Below are positions 25,574-34,115 of a stretch of DNA of 64,000 nt, piece after piece. The translations under genes were made by a program, and so were the position numbers. Origin of the DNA: JAHBXE01 sp044222195 (GTDB lineage: Bacteria; Planctomycetota; Phycisphaerae; Phycisphaerales; UBA1924); contig JBGANS010000003.1 in NCBI GenBank assembly GCA_044222195.1, forward strand, positions 1 through 64,000, given 5' to 3'. The notes under the pieces were generated by a model. That model worked only from the letters and a program-made list of their open reading frames with translations, was not told where the DNA came from and ran no database searches. Numbering within the stretch: the stretch's first letter is position 1; every line of letters starts with the position of its first letter.

Positions 25574-26809
25574 TTACCGGCAACCGGCGGCGTAGGCGTT
25601 GAGGAAACACTGGAAGTCGTTGGCGGTCAGCGTCGGCGCGATGGTGGAACCGTCGCAGTTGGCGTACGGGTCTTTCGCGGCGAACTTGTTCAGGAAACAC
25701 TGGAAGTCGTTGGCGGTGAGGATGGGGGCGAGGGTGGAAGCGTCGCAGTTGGCGTAGCAGGGGGCGGGGATGGGTGTGAGCACGAGGCCGCGGCGGGAGA
25801 GATCGGTGGGGAAGTTGCCGTTGTTTCCGGTGGCGACGATCTGGCCGGCGTCGTTGATGGCGCGGGCGCTCGAGACCTGGGAGAAGTGGGCGGCGTCCTG
25901 GACGACGGCCTGGAGGTCGAGAATGGTGCCGCGGGCAGGGCTGTAGAGCCAGCTGTAATAGGTGGAGTTGGAGGCGAAGGGCCGTGAGCCGACGATGTCG
26001 CCGAGGTTGTTGATACCGATGCCGGCGGACTGGAAGATCGAGAGGTCGACCACACCGGTCTCGGGCGAGGCGTAGACGGGGTGGGCGGTGGCGTGGCCGC
26101 TGATGTCGTAGAAGGTGTTGACGCCGGCGACGCGGCCGGACGCGTTGATGCTGTACCCGAGAGCGAGGCCCGCGCCGGGGAGAATGCCGAGGTCGGAGAC
26201 GGCGCCGGTGCGCATGTTCCAGGTGGTGATTCCTTCGGCGTTGCCGGAGCGGAAGCCGCCGCAGATGATCCCCGAGTCGTTGATGTCGTAGAACTCGGCC
26301 TGGGAGCCGGGGACGGGGTTGATCATCCCGGTGGCGGGGGACCAGTAGAAGTTGGTGTAGGGAGCAAGAGAATCGAAGCCGGTGGCGCGGCCGACGACTT
26401 CCATGTTGTTGTTGATGCCGGAGGGGAGAGCGCCGTTGTAGCCGGGGATGGAGCCGAGGATGGTGTATTGGCCGGCGTGGTAGACCCAGCCGACGATGTT
26501 GGAGCCGCCGGACTGGCCGGAGAAGCCGATGATGTCGCCGTTGTCGTTGATGGCGAGCGCCGTGGAGCTGCGCGATTCCTGGGTGGGAACGGGCGGGAGA
26601 GCGCGCATGCCGCGTGAGGCGTCCCAGATGAAGGCCTGGTAGGTGGCGCCGCCCTGGGCGAAACCGACGACTTCGCCGCGGTTGTTGATGTCGAGCGGGA
26701 ACGTGCTGTAGGTGTAGCCGGGCATTCGGCCGAGGTCGGTGACGGTGTAGAGCGGCTGGGCGAGTGCGGCGGAGGCGGCGGCGAGGGAGATGAGGAGTGC
26801 GAGTTTCAT
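25574..26809 (-). CDS. Secreted HAF-repeat protein with tandem dockerin-like tail
   Basis: The 411-residue protein has a signal peptide (SLAAASAALAQ) and repeats typical of the extracellular HAF family: DLG.MPG, A.DINN.GEVVG and INDNGDIIGFS, with GWVY or AFIWD. These are predicted to form a beta-propeller. Residues about 351-411 are the dockerin-like pair ending AAGCR. No good Shine-Dalgarno site precedes ATG 26809 (the upstream bases read GAAAGCACCTCCC), which is odd for this set, but the signal peptide supports the start. Four dockerin genes follow one another on this strand from 30045 to 21849. Confidence 0.82.
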   Translation of the reverse strand: MKLALLISLAAASAALAQPLYTVTDLGRMPGYTYSTFPLDINNRGEVVGFAQGGATYQAFIWDASRGMRALPPVPTQESRSSTALAINDNGDIIGFSGQSGGSNIVGWVYHAGQYTILGSIPGYNGALPSGINNNMEVVGRATGFDSLAPYTNFYWSPATGMINPVPGSQAEFYDINDSGIICGGFRSGNAEGITTWNMRTGAVSDLGILPGAGLALGYSINASGRVAGVNTFYDISGHATAHPVYASPETGVVDLSIFQSAGIGINNLGDIVGSRPFASNSTYYSWLYSPARGTILDLQAVVQDAAHFSQVSSARAINDAGQIVATGNNGNFPTDLSRRGLVLTPIPAPCYANCDASTLAPILTANDFQCFLNKFAAKDPYANCDGSTIAPTLTANDFQCFLNAYAAGCR

Positions 26810-26838
26810 GGGAGGTGCTTTCGGGAAGGGGGCGATGG

Positions 26839-29800
26839 TTACGGGCAGCCGGCGGCGAACTTGTTGAGGAAACACTGGAAGTCGTTGGCGGTGAGAGCGG
26901 GCGTGCCGGTGGAGGCGTCGCAGTTGGCGTAGGAGTCTGCGGCCGCGTACCTGTTGAGGAAGCACTGGAAGTCGTTGGCGGTGAGAGCGGGCGTGCCGGT
27001 GGAGGCGTCGCAGTTGGCGTAGCACGCGGCGGGGGCGTTGCCGGGCGTGATCGAGAGGGGTCGATCGGCGCCGGAGGAAGAGTTCTGGAAGCGGAGGTCG
27101 CGGGCCATGACGCGGACGCGGACGTCGGCGATGCCGGTCGAAGGCGGGAGCTGCCAGTTGAAGGCGGTGGAGGCGCCGGGCAGATCGCGGGCGATGGTGT
27201 GCCAGGTGCGGCCGCCGTCGTAGCTGGCGTGGATGTCGATGGAGCGGACGGCTTCATCGTCCGAGGCGGCCCAGGTGATGGGGACGGTCGAGCCGCCGGG
27301 GAAGGCCTGGCCTGCAACGGGGCTGAGCATGGCGATCACGGGCGGGGCATCGCCGATCATGGGGTCCGGGCGGATGGAGAAGTACGGGGTGAAGGACCAC
27401 GAGTTGAACGAGCGGATGCCGATGCGGGCGAGGTCGGTGCTCACGGGCGGCATGTGGGCGCCGCCGGAGAGGCAGTTGGTGGTGGTTCCGCCGAGGGAGA
27501 AGGACCATTGGTCGCCGTCGAGGAAGAGATACGCGTCGAAGTAGTTGCCCGTGACACACACGTCGATCGTCTGGCCAGGGCGGAGGGTCTGTGTGATCGG
27601 GAACGGCACGGGCGCGGGTGGATCGGCGTCGCGCGGCAGGTTGTACATGGTTTCGTCAAAGCCTTCCTGGCCGGCGTTGTCGACCGCGACGACGCGCAGG
27701 ACCGCGGGATCGATGCAGCTGGAGAAGCCGTACTCGGGGATGGTGACTTCCCAGGAGCGTGCTGTGCCCGGGATGTTGGGAACCAGCACGCTGAGGCCGG
27801 GGAGGCACTCATCGTGCGGGGCCCATTCGATTCGCTGGGACACGATCTGGCGGTCGTCGGTGGCGGTCCAGGTGAGGAGGATCTTGCGGTTGTGCTCGTT
27901 GAGGAACGAAGTCGGGAGCAGGCGGACGGCGGGCGTGGTGTCCGTGAACACCGGCGGCTTGGTGCGGAATGGAATGAACGAGATGTACTGGCCGATGGGG
28001 TCGCCGGTGCCGCCGGGGTTGGAGGCGGAGGTCGGGCCGCTGGGGCTGCCCCAGTAGTTGCCGGTGGCGGATTCCATGCTGGTGAGGCTCTGGTTTTCGG
28101 CGGCGAGGGTGTTGCCCTGGAAGAGGTTGGGCATGGTGCCGCCGTCGGCCTTGAACCCGGCGTTTGACGCGGCCTGGAGGCCGACTCCGTTGTTGAGGAA
28201 GCGGCTCTTGTGGACCTCGGCGTAGAGGTAGTTCACGCCGCGAAAGCCGAAGTTGTTGTTGCGAAACTCGCAGTCGGTGGCGCGGACGACGGTTTCATCG
28301 GCGACGAGGGCGCGGTCGGCGCCTTCGAAGATGCAGTGCTCGAGGAGAGGGCGGTTGAAGTTGACGGAGAAGTCCACGGTCTGCCAGATCTGGCCGGGGT
28401 TGAGGCGTGTGAAGGTGATGGGGAGCTCATTGGTGCCTCGGGCGATGATGTTGGAGCCGTAGGTGGCCCAGAGATAGGCGCCCCAATCGAACTTGACGGT
28501 GACGCCGGGCTCGATGGTGAGGAGGCCGCCGAGTTCGTTGAAGTTGTCGCCGGGGTAGTCGATCCGGTAGTCGAGACCAAGATTGGGGAAGGTGACGCGG
28601 CCGCCGACGCTGCCGATCCCGGCGTGGATCATGTTGCTGGCGTTGCCGGTGAGGGGCACGACGCTGCCGGGGGCGATGCCGCCACCGCTCAGGTGCACGG
28701 GGTACAGGTTTCCGCTGATGGTGTTGTGCGTTCCGAAGAAGTGGTCGTAGCCGTTGAGCAGGAATGGCGAGTCGCTGGTCATCCCCGTGGCGTTGAAGTT
28801 GTCGAGGTAGATGGTCTGGCCGGCGTTGTAGCGGTCGGAGACGAGCTGGGCGTTGTTGAGGGTGATGTGGTCGGCGAGGAGGTACGAGTCCACGAGGCGG
28901 AGCATGCCGGTGGTGAACGTTGAGTCTCGCAGGGCGAGTGTGCCGCGGTCGATGTAGAAGCCGCAGTCGGGCTGGGTGACGCGGACGTCGGAGGCGATGA
29001 TGCGGCCGCCGCCGGTGAGGTAGATGTAGGTGGCGGTCTTCATCATGGCGTCGAGGCTGACGTGAGAGAGGACAGCGCGGCCGGTGTGCTTGACCTGGTA
29101 GCCGTTGTCGCCGCCGAACCAGGCGGGTCCGCCGGCGAGGGTGATGCGGTTGGCGGCGGTTCCGGTGAAGAGGGCCTCGCCCACAATGTTGAGCTGGGCA
29201 TCGATGGGGACGGTGAAGCGGGTTCCTTCCCGGGCATCGAGGGTGCCGTTGACGTGGAACTTGACGGTCGGGGCGACCTGGACCTGGACGCCGGGGTCCA
29301 CGATCACGGTCGCGCCCGTCGGGATCGTCGTTTCGTAGCCGATCACGATCGGGCTCATCGCGGCGGTCCAGTGGACGGTCTGGCCCGGGGCGGGGAGCGG
29401 GTAGTTGAGGGGGAGCACGCCGACTCGGACCGAGTCGATGATGAACGAGCCGGTGAAGTTGAAGCTGTCTGAGGCCGGGGGCAGGATGTAGCGAACGGCG
29501 GCGCGGCCGGTTCCGGGCAGAGCAACGGTTCGCTCAGTCCACGGATGGCCGTTGGCGCCGGGGATGGTCAACAGCACCTGGGTGAAGTCGCCGACATCGT
29601 TCTCGTTGCTTCCGGTGTTGGTTCCGCCGCTGGGCGAATAGCGAACCTCCAGCATCGAGTTGTTCATTCCGAAGGCGTTGGTCGGGGCGCTGGTCCAGAG
29701 GCGGAGCGGGTCGCCGGCGAGTTGCCCCGGGACTTGGGGGAGGATGGCCCATGCGGAGATTTTTGAGGAGGTGTTCTGCCACGTGGCGAAACCGCCGTGG

Positions 29801-30045
29801 CCGAGGCCGGCGCCGGATTGGCCCCACGCGGGGAAGGGGGTCCAGTAGGGGCTGTAGCCTGTGCCGGCGGGGCGGCTCTGGTTGCGGAAGATCCAACCGC
29901 GGCTGACGAGCATGGGTGGGCCGCCGAGCTGCTCGGTGCCGTCGTCGAGGTTTTCGAAGGACTCGGAGAAGTTGGCTTGACCGAGGGCGTTCGATGCGAG
30001 GCATCCGAGGATGAGGGCAGCGACACTCAAAGATCCCGTACGCAT
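26839..30045 (-). CDS. Large secreted right-handed beta-helix protein with tandem dockerin-like tail
   Basis: The 1068-residue protein has a signal peptide (LGCLASNALGQ). Residues 25-200 form a beta-sandwich-like domain (FSESFENLDDG...). Residues about 230-640 show the irregular repeats of a parallel beta-helix (VTIEPGVTVKF-like phrases, LRDSTF, DCEFRNNNFGF, KSRFLNNGVG). Residues about 680-1000 contain two immunoglobulin-like modules (AVRLLPTSF...LLTWTATDD and VIAMLSPVAGQ...VPITWAASDDEAVR). Residues 1008-1068 are the dockerin-like pair. Such proteins often bind or cut polysaccharide, but no catalytic signature is evident. ATG 30045 has AGGAG 7 bases upstream. It is divergent from sigma factor 3. 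Confidence 0.85.
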   Translation of the reverse strand: MRTGSLSVAALILGCLASNALGQANFSESFENLDDGTEQLGGPPMLVSRGWIFRNQSRPAGTGYSPYWTPFPAWGQSGAGLGHGGFATWQNTSSKISAWAILPQVPGQLAGDPLRLWTSAPTNAFGMNNSMLEVRYSPSGGTNTGSNENDVGDFTQVLLTIPGANGHPWTERTVALPGTGRAAVRYILPPASDSFNFTGSFIIDSVRVGVLPLNYPLPAPGQTVHWTAAMSPIVIGYETTIPTGATVIVDPGVQVQVAPTVKFHVNGTLDAREGTRFTVPIDAQLNIVGEALFTGTAANRITLAGGPAWFGGDNGYQVKHTGRAVLSHVSLDAMMKTATYIYLTGGGRIIASDVRVTQPDCGFYIDRGTLALRDSTFTTGMLRLVDSYLLADHITLNNAQLVSDRYNAGQTIYLDNFNATGMTSDSPFLLNGYDHFFGTHNTISGNLYPVHLSGGGIAPGSVVPLTGNASNMIHAGIGSVGGRVTFPNLGLDYRIDYPGDNFNELGGLLTIEPGVTVKFDWGAYLWATYGSNIIARGTNELPITFTRLNPGQIWQTVDFSVNFNRPLLEHCIFEGADRALVADETVVRATDCEFRNNNFGFRGVNYLYAEVHKSRFLNNGVGLQAASNAGFKADGGTMPNLFQGNTLAAENQSLTSMESATGNYWGSPSGPTSASNPGGTGDPIGQYISFIPFRTKPPVFTDTTPAVRLLPTSFLNEHNRKILLTWTATDDRQIVSQRIEWAPHDECLPGLSVLVPNIPGTARSWEVTIPEYGFSSCIDPAVLRVVAVDNAGQEGFDETMYNLPRDADPPAPVPFPITQTLRPGQTIDVCVTGNYFDAYLFLDGDQWSFSLGGTTTNCLSGGAHMPPVSTDLARIGIRSFNSWSFTPYFSIRPDPMIGDAPPVIAMLSPVAGQAFPGGSTVPITWAASDDEAVRSIDIHASYDGGRTWHTIARDLPGASTAFNWQLPPSTGIADVRVRVMARDLRFQNSSSGADRPLSITPGNAPAACYANCDASTGTPALTANDFQCFLNRYAAADSYANCDASTGTPALTANDFQCFLNKFAAGCP

Positions 30046-30149
30046 TTGGCAACTCCTGGAAACTCCGCGAGTCGGGGGTGATTGCAAGCGCTGTGCCCGG
30101 CCCGGCCGGGCATGGGTGGGCCGGGTCGCGGGGGGCCGGGGCCGGGGTT

Positions 30150-30166
30150 GGCCAGTGGTGGCCGAA
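30150..30166. promoter_or_regulatory. 17-bp motif shared with the cytochrome c promoter region
   Basis: GGCCAGTGGTGGCCGAA in the gap between the beta-helix gene and sigma factor 3 matches GGCCAGTAGTGGCCGAA at 41940-41956 at 16 of 17 positions. The centre is GGCC-N6-GGCC. It could be an operator or a dispersed repeat. The rest of this 263-base gap holds a TAAAGT hexamer (30276-30281) but no complete promoter that I can support. Confidence 0.35.
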
Positions 30167-30308
30167 CGTGGTGTTTACCCCGGCCTCGCCAGTACCATGC
30201 GACGGGAGCGGCGGCGGTTTATCACCCAAGAATCGCGAAATTTGATGGGGTGAATACCCCTGGCACGGGCCTCGCTAAAGTGTGGCAGCGGAACAGGGAC
30301 CACGATGA

Positions 30309-30884
30309 ATGCGGCCGGAGGACCAAGCCCAGCACACCGTGACGGTTCTTCTGGCTCGTGCGTCGGGCGGTGACGCCGCGGCGACGGACGAGTTGTTTCC
30401 GGTGGTGTATGAAGAGCTTCGCCACCTGGCCGCGGGCCACCTGGCGAACGAGCGGGCGAATCACACGCTGCAGCCGACGGCGCTGGTGAACGAGGCGTAC
30501 CTGCGCCTGGTGGGACCGGAGCAGGGGACGTGGGACAACCGGGCGCATTTTTTCGGTGCCGCGGCCAAGGCGATCCGGCGAATCCTGGTGGAGCACGCGC
30601 GGGCGCGGGGGCGACTCAAGCGTGGCGGCGGGGCGGAGCGGGTGGCGCTCGAGAGCGTGGAGGTGGAGGCGCTGAACGTGGATGTCGTGGACCTTCACGA
30701 AGCGCTCGAGAGGCTGGCGAAGGTGGATGAGTCAAAGGCGCGCGTGGTGGAGCTGCGGTACTTCGGCGGGTTGAGCCTGGAGGACACGGCGCGGATGCTG
30801 GGGGTATCGATTCCCACGGTGTCGCGTCATTGGGAGTTCGCCCGCGCGTGGCTTCATCGTGACATGACGCGGGAGCGGCCGTGA
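30309..30884 (+). CDS. ECF-type RNA polymerase sigma factor 3 (Sig-70_X6-like family)
   Basis: The 191-residue protein is typical of the planctomycete-expanded ECF group. It has VYEELRHLAAGHLANER, then HTLQPTALVNEAYLRLV, then NRAHFFGAAAKAIRRILVEHAR and ARGRLKRGGG, and a region-4 helix-turn-helix ELRYFGGLSLEDTARML with TVSRHWEFARAWL. ATG 30309 has AGGGA 9 bases upstream. It overlaps the following kinase gene by 4 bases, indicating translational coupling. It probably serves a regulon set by the kinase; the divergent beta-helix gene at 30045 is a natural candidate target (inference). Confidence 0.92.
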   Translation: MRPEDQAQHTVTVLLARASGGDAAATDELFPVVYEELRHLAAGHLANERANHTLQPTALVNEAYLRLVGPEQGTWDNRAHFFGAAAKAIRRILVEHARARGRLKRGGGAERVALESVEVEALNVDVVDLHEALERLAKVDESKARVVELRYFGGLSLEDTARMLGVSIPTVSRHWEFARAWLHRDMTRERP

Positions 30885-33268
30885 CCCCCGAGCAGCTTTC
30901 GCGAGCCGAGGAGCTGTTCTTCCGGGTCCGCGACCTGGCGGATCGCGATCGCGCGGCGGCGCTGGACGCGGAGGCCGATGCGATGGTTCGGGCCGAGGTC
31001 CGGGCGCTGCTGGGGCCGGTTCCCGCGCACTTTCTGGGGACGCCGGTGTTCGGGGCGGACGTGCTCAGCGCGCTGGCCGGTGGCGAGCCCGATCCGATGG
31101 TGGGCGTGAGCATCGGGCCGTACCGGATCGAGAGACTGATCGGCGCGGGCGGGATGGGAGCGGTGTATCTCGGGACGCGGGCCGACGGCGCGTTCGAGCA
31201 GCGTGTGGCGATCAAAGTGGTGAAGAGGGGGATGGACACGGAGGAGATTCTGCGGCGATTCCGGGCGGAGCGCCGGACGCTGGCGAATCTGAACCATCCC
31301 AACATCGCGGTGCTCCACGACGGCGGGTCGCTGCCCGATGGACGGCCGTACCTGGTGATGGAGTTCGTGGACGGGACGCCGGTGAACCGGTACTGCCGGG
31401 AGAAGCTGCTGGGAACGCCGGACCGGCTGCGGCTGTTCATGGCGATCTGCCGGGCGGTGCAGTTTGCGCACCAGAACCTGGTGGTGCATCGGGATCTCAA
31501 GCCCGGGAACATCCTGGTGACATCGAGCGGGACGCCCAAGCTGCTGGACTTTGGGATTTCGAAGGTGCTGTCTTCGGGACCGGACTCGGCGACGGTGACG
31601 GGGCTGGAAGAGCGCCGGCTGACGCCGGAATACGCGAGCCCGGAGCAGATCGACGGCCGGCCGGTGACGACGGCGTCGGACGTGTATTCCCTGGGGGTGG
31701 TGCTGTACGAGATGCTCTCGGGGCGGACACCGTACCAGTTCAAGACGCGGACGCGGGCGGAAATTCAGCGTGTGGTGGCGGCGGCGCCGCCGCCTCCGCC
31801 GAGCACGATCGCCGGGGACATGGCGGACGGAACGCCGCGGGATGAACGGCTGAGGCGAGAGCTTCGCGGGGACCTGGACACGATTGTGTTGATGGCGATG
31901 CGTAAAGAGCCGGAGCGGCGGTACGCCTCGGCGGAACAACTGGCGTCGGACATCGACCGGTACCTCAAGGGGCTGCCGGTGATCGCGCGTCGGGACACGG
32001 TGGGGTACCGCACGGCCAAGTTCCTCCGGCGAAACGCGCTGGCGAGCGTGCTGGCCGCGCTGGTCATTGTGGGGACGGGCGTGGGTCTGGGCGGGATAGT
32101 CTGGCAGGCGAGCGCGGTGCGCCGGCAGCGCGACGAGGCGTTTACGGCGCGGGACCAATCGGAGGCGACGACGGAGTTTCTGCGTGACATGCTTGAGTCG
32201 GCCAACCCGTTCAAGGCCGGGCCGGATGTCAGGGTGCGGGACATTCTCGACCAGGCGGCGTCGAGGCTGGAATCGGAGTTGGCGGATCGCCCGCTTGTCC
32301 AGGCGAGCCTCCGCAGCACGATCGGGACGGCGTACCTGGGCCTGGGCGAGTTTGAGAAGGCCGAGAAGGAGATCCGTGCTTCGTACGAAGCGAGGATGCG
32401 GATCGCGGGCCCGGGGCACCATGACGCGGCGGAGGCGCGGGTGGACCTGGCCACGCTCCTGTACACCAAGCAGGAGTTTCAGGAGGCTGAGCGGTTGCTG
32501 CGAGAGGCGCTCTCGGTGTTCCGGTCCATCCGGGGCGACCACAACCTGGACATCGCGCGGGTGCAGAACAACCTTGGCGCCGTGCTGCGGGCCTCGGGAA
32601 AGACGGAGGAGGCGATAGCGGCGCTCGAGGATGCGATCCGCATCCGGCGTGAGAAGTCCGGACCCAAGAGCCTGGACCTGGCCGAGAGCCTGAACAACTA
32701 TGGGAACGCGCTGCGATTCCAGAATCGCCTCGGCGAGGCGGAGACGGCGGTGAACGAGTCGTTGGCTATTCGCACCGAGGTGCTGGGACCGGAGAGCCCG
32801 CTGGTGGCGCAGTCCACGGCGAATCTGGCGGTGCTGATTTTCGCACAGGGAGATATTGCGCGGGCGGAACCGCTGTTCATCAAGGGGCTTGAACTGGAAC
32901 TCAAGGGGCTGGGGGCCAAGCACCCGGACCGTTCGTACACGCTCAACGCGTACGCGGGCCTGCTGCGGGCGAAGAAGAATGCGGCGGGCGCGGTGGAGCG
33001 CTACCGCGAGGCGCTGCGTCTGCGCGAGTCGTCGTACGCTCCGGCGGATCCCCGATTGATCGCGACGCGGCTGGGGCTGATCGATGCGCTGGTCGATCTG
33101 GGGGCGGAGGAGGATGCGCGGGTGGAGGTGGAGGCGGCGCTGGCGGCGACTTCCGCGGCGGGAACGGATACAGCGCTGCGGCAACGAGTGGTGGCGCGTG
33201 CCGCGGCGTTCTACCGGTCGCGTGGGGATGAGGCTCGGGCGAAGGAGTTTGAGACCAAGGCGCCGTGA
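30881..33268 (+). CDS. Transmembrane serine/threonine protein kinase 3 with TPR sensor
   Basis: The 795-residue protein begins at the GTG that overlaps the sigma factor stop. A helical N-terminus (residues 1-75) precedes a full kinase domain with the glycine loop IGAGGMGAVYLG (87-98), VAIKVV (lysine near 112), HRDLKPGN (near 203), DFG in LLDFGISKV and YASPEQI. The membrane helix is at about 386-407. The rest holds six or more tetratricopeptide repeats (for example NNLGAVLRASGKTEEAIAAL, and LNNYGNALRFQN), on the non-cytoplasmic side. The architecture is the standard planctomycete kinase-TPR protein and the sigma factor is its partner by position. Confidence 0.93.
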   Translation: MTPEQLSRAEELFFRVRDLADRDRAAALDAEADAMVRAEVRALLGPVPAHFLGTPVFGADVLSALAGGEPDPMVGVSIGPYRIERLIGAGGMGAVYLGTRADGAFEQRVAIKVVKRGMDTEEILRRFRAERRTLANLNHPNIAVLHDGGSLPDGRPYLVMEFVDGTPVNRYCREKLLGTPDRLRLFMAICRAVQFAHQNLVVHRDLKPGNILVTSSGTPKLLDFGISKVLSSGPDSATVTGLEERRLTPEYASPEQIDGRPVTTASDVYSLGVVLYEMLSGRTPYQFKTRTRAEIQRVVAAAPPPPPSTIAGDMADGTPRDERLRRELRGDLDTIVLMAMRKEPERRYASAEQLASDIDRYLKGLPVIARRDTVGYRTAKFLRRNALASVLAALVIVGTGVGLGGIVWQASAVRRQRDEAFTARDQSEATTEFLRDMLESANPFKAGPDVRVRDILDQAASRLESELADRPLVQASLRSTIGTAYLGLGEFEKAEKEIRASYEARMRIAGPGHHDAAEARVDLATLLYTKQEFQEAERLLREALSVFRSIRGDHNLDIARVQNNLGAVLRASGKTEEAIAALEDAIRIRREKSGPKSLDLAESLNNYGNALRFQNRLGEAETAVNESLAIRTEVLGPESPLVAQSTANLAVLIFAQGDIARAEPLFIKGLELELKGLGAKHPDRSYTLNAYAGLLRAKKNAAGAVERYREALRLRESSYAPADPRLIATRLGLIDALVDLGAEEDARVEVEAALAATSAAGTDTALRQRVVARAAAFYRSRGDEARAKEFETKAP

Positions 33269-33361
33269 CGCCGGGCCCGTGTGCACCGGTCCGAAGAGCC
33301 GCGGAATCTGTGATGTGCCGGCCGGGGAGAACGGTCGCGGTCGGCGATGGTCCGGTGAGCG

Positions 33362-34081
33362 TCAGCGGCATGCCTGGGCGTAGCGATTGATGAAGCAGGC
33401 GAAGTCGTTGGAGGTCAACGAGCCGGTGTCGTCGCAGTCGGCGCGGGCGTTATTGTTGACGAAGGCGTTGAGGAAGCACATGAAGTCGTTGGCGGTGAGC
33501 GCGGGAGAAGTGGTGGAGCCGTCGCAGTTGGCGTAGCAGGCGGGGGTGGCCTCGATGATGGTGCCGGTGACGACGCCCTCGCCGCCTTCGTTGAAGTTGG
33601 CGGTGTTGATGCCGCTGAGGGCGATGATGCCGACGCTGCCGTCGGACCAGTTCCATACGGGGTTGTAGATGTGGACATCGCACTCGAGGACGATCCAGTA
33701 ATGGACGCCGGCGTGGAGGAGGGGATGGGTCCGTGAGAACACGGATTCGAGGATCGGGTCCCAACCGATCGCGGAGACGTTGAAGGACATCTCGTCGATG
33801 ATGAAGGGGCTGGGGCGGGAGCCGTCGGGGGTGGAGCGGCGCAGCTCGACGCGGACGGGGAAGTGGGTGGCCTGCGAGTGGTCGTTGCTCATGATCCACA
33901 GGCGGATCGTGTCGAGGGTGTAGTCGCGTTCGGGTGTGAAGCGGAGGGCGACGGACTGCCCGTCGAAGACCTCGAAGCCCGGAGGGCCGCTGGGGCCGAA
34001 GTAGGGGGGGTTGGTCTGGTAGATGACGTCCGCGTCGGCGGGGATCGACAGAGCGGCGAAGAGAAGGGCCGCGCGGAGCAT
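33362..34081 (-). CDS. Secreted protein with degenerate dockerin-like pair
   Basis: The 239-residue protein has a short signal peptide (LLFAALSIPADA) and a beta-sandwich domain of about 155 residues (VALRFTPERDYTLDTIRLW, then PVRVELR...). Residues about 181-239 are the dockerin-like pair. The second unit is changed to ADCDDTGSLTSNDFACF and the end is AQACR rather than AAGC. The ATG at 34081 has no Shine-Dalgarno site; a TACACT hexamer ends 5 bases before it, so a leaderless mRNA is likely. It is convergent with kinase 3, like other secreted genes after the kinase genes here. Confidence 0.82.
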   Translation of the reverse strand: MLRAALLFAALSIPADADVIYQTNPPYFGPSGPPGFEVFDGQSVALRFTPERDYTLDTIRLWIMSNDHSQATHFPVRVELRRSTPDGSRPSPFIIDEMSFNVSAIGWDPILESVFSRTHPLLHAGVHYWIVLECDVHIYNPVWNWSDGSVGIIALSGINTANFNEGGEGVVTGTIIEATPACYANCDGSTTSPALTANDFMCFLNAFVNNNARADCDDTGSLTSNDFACFINRYAQACR

Positions 34082-34086
34082 GCGAC

Positions 34087-34115
34087 AGTGTAAGCCGGCG
34101 CCGGGCCGGGGTCGA
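34087..34115 (-). promoter_or_regulatory. Putative leaderless promoter of the 33362-34081 gene
   Basis: Reading the minus strand, TCGACC (34115-34110), a 17-base spacer and TACACT (34092-34087) are followed after 5 bases by ATG. TCGACC shares four of six bases with TTGACA. Confidence 0.5.
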
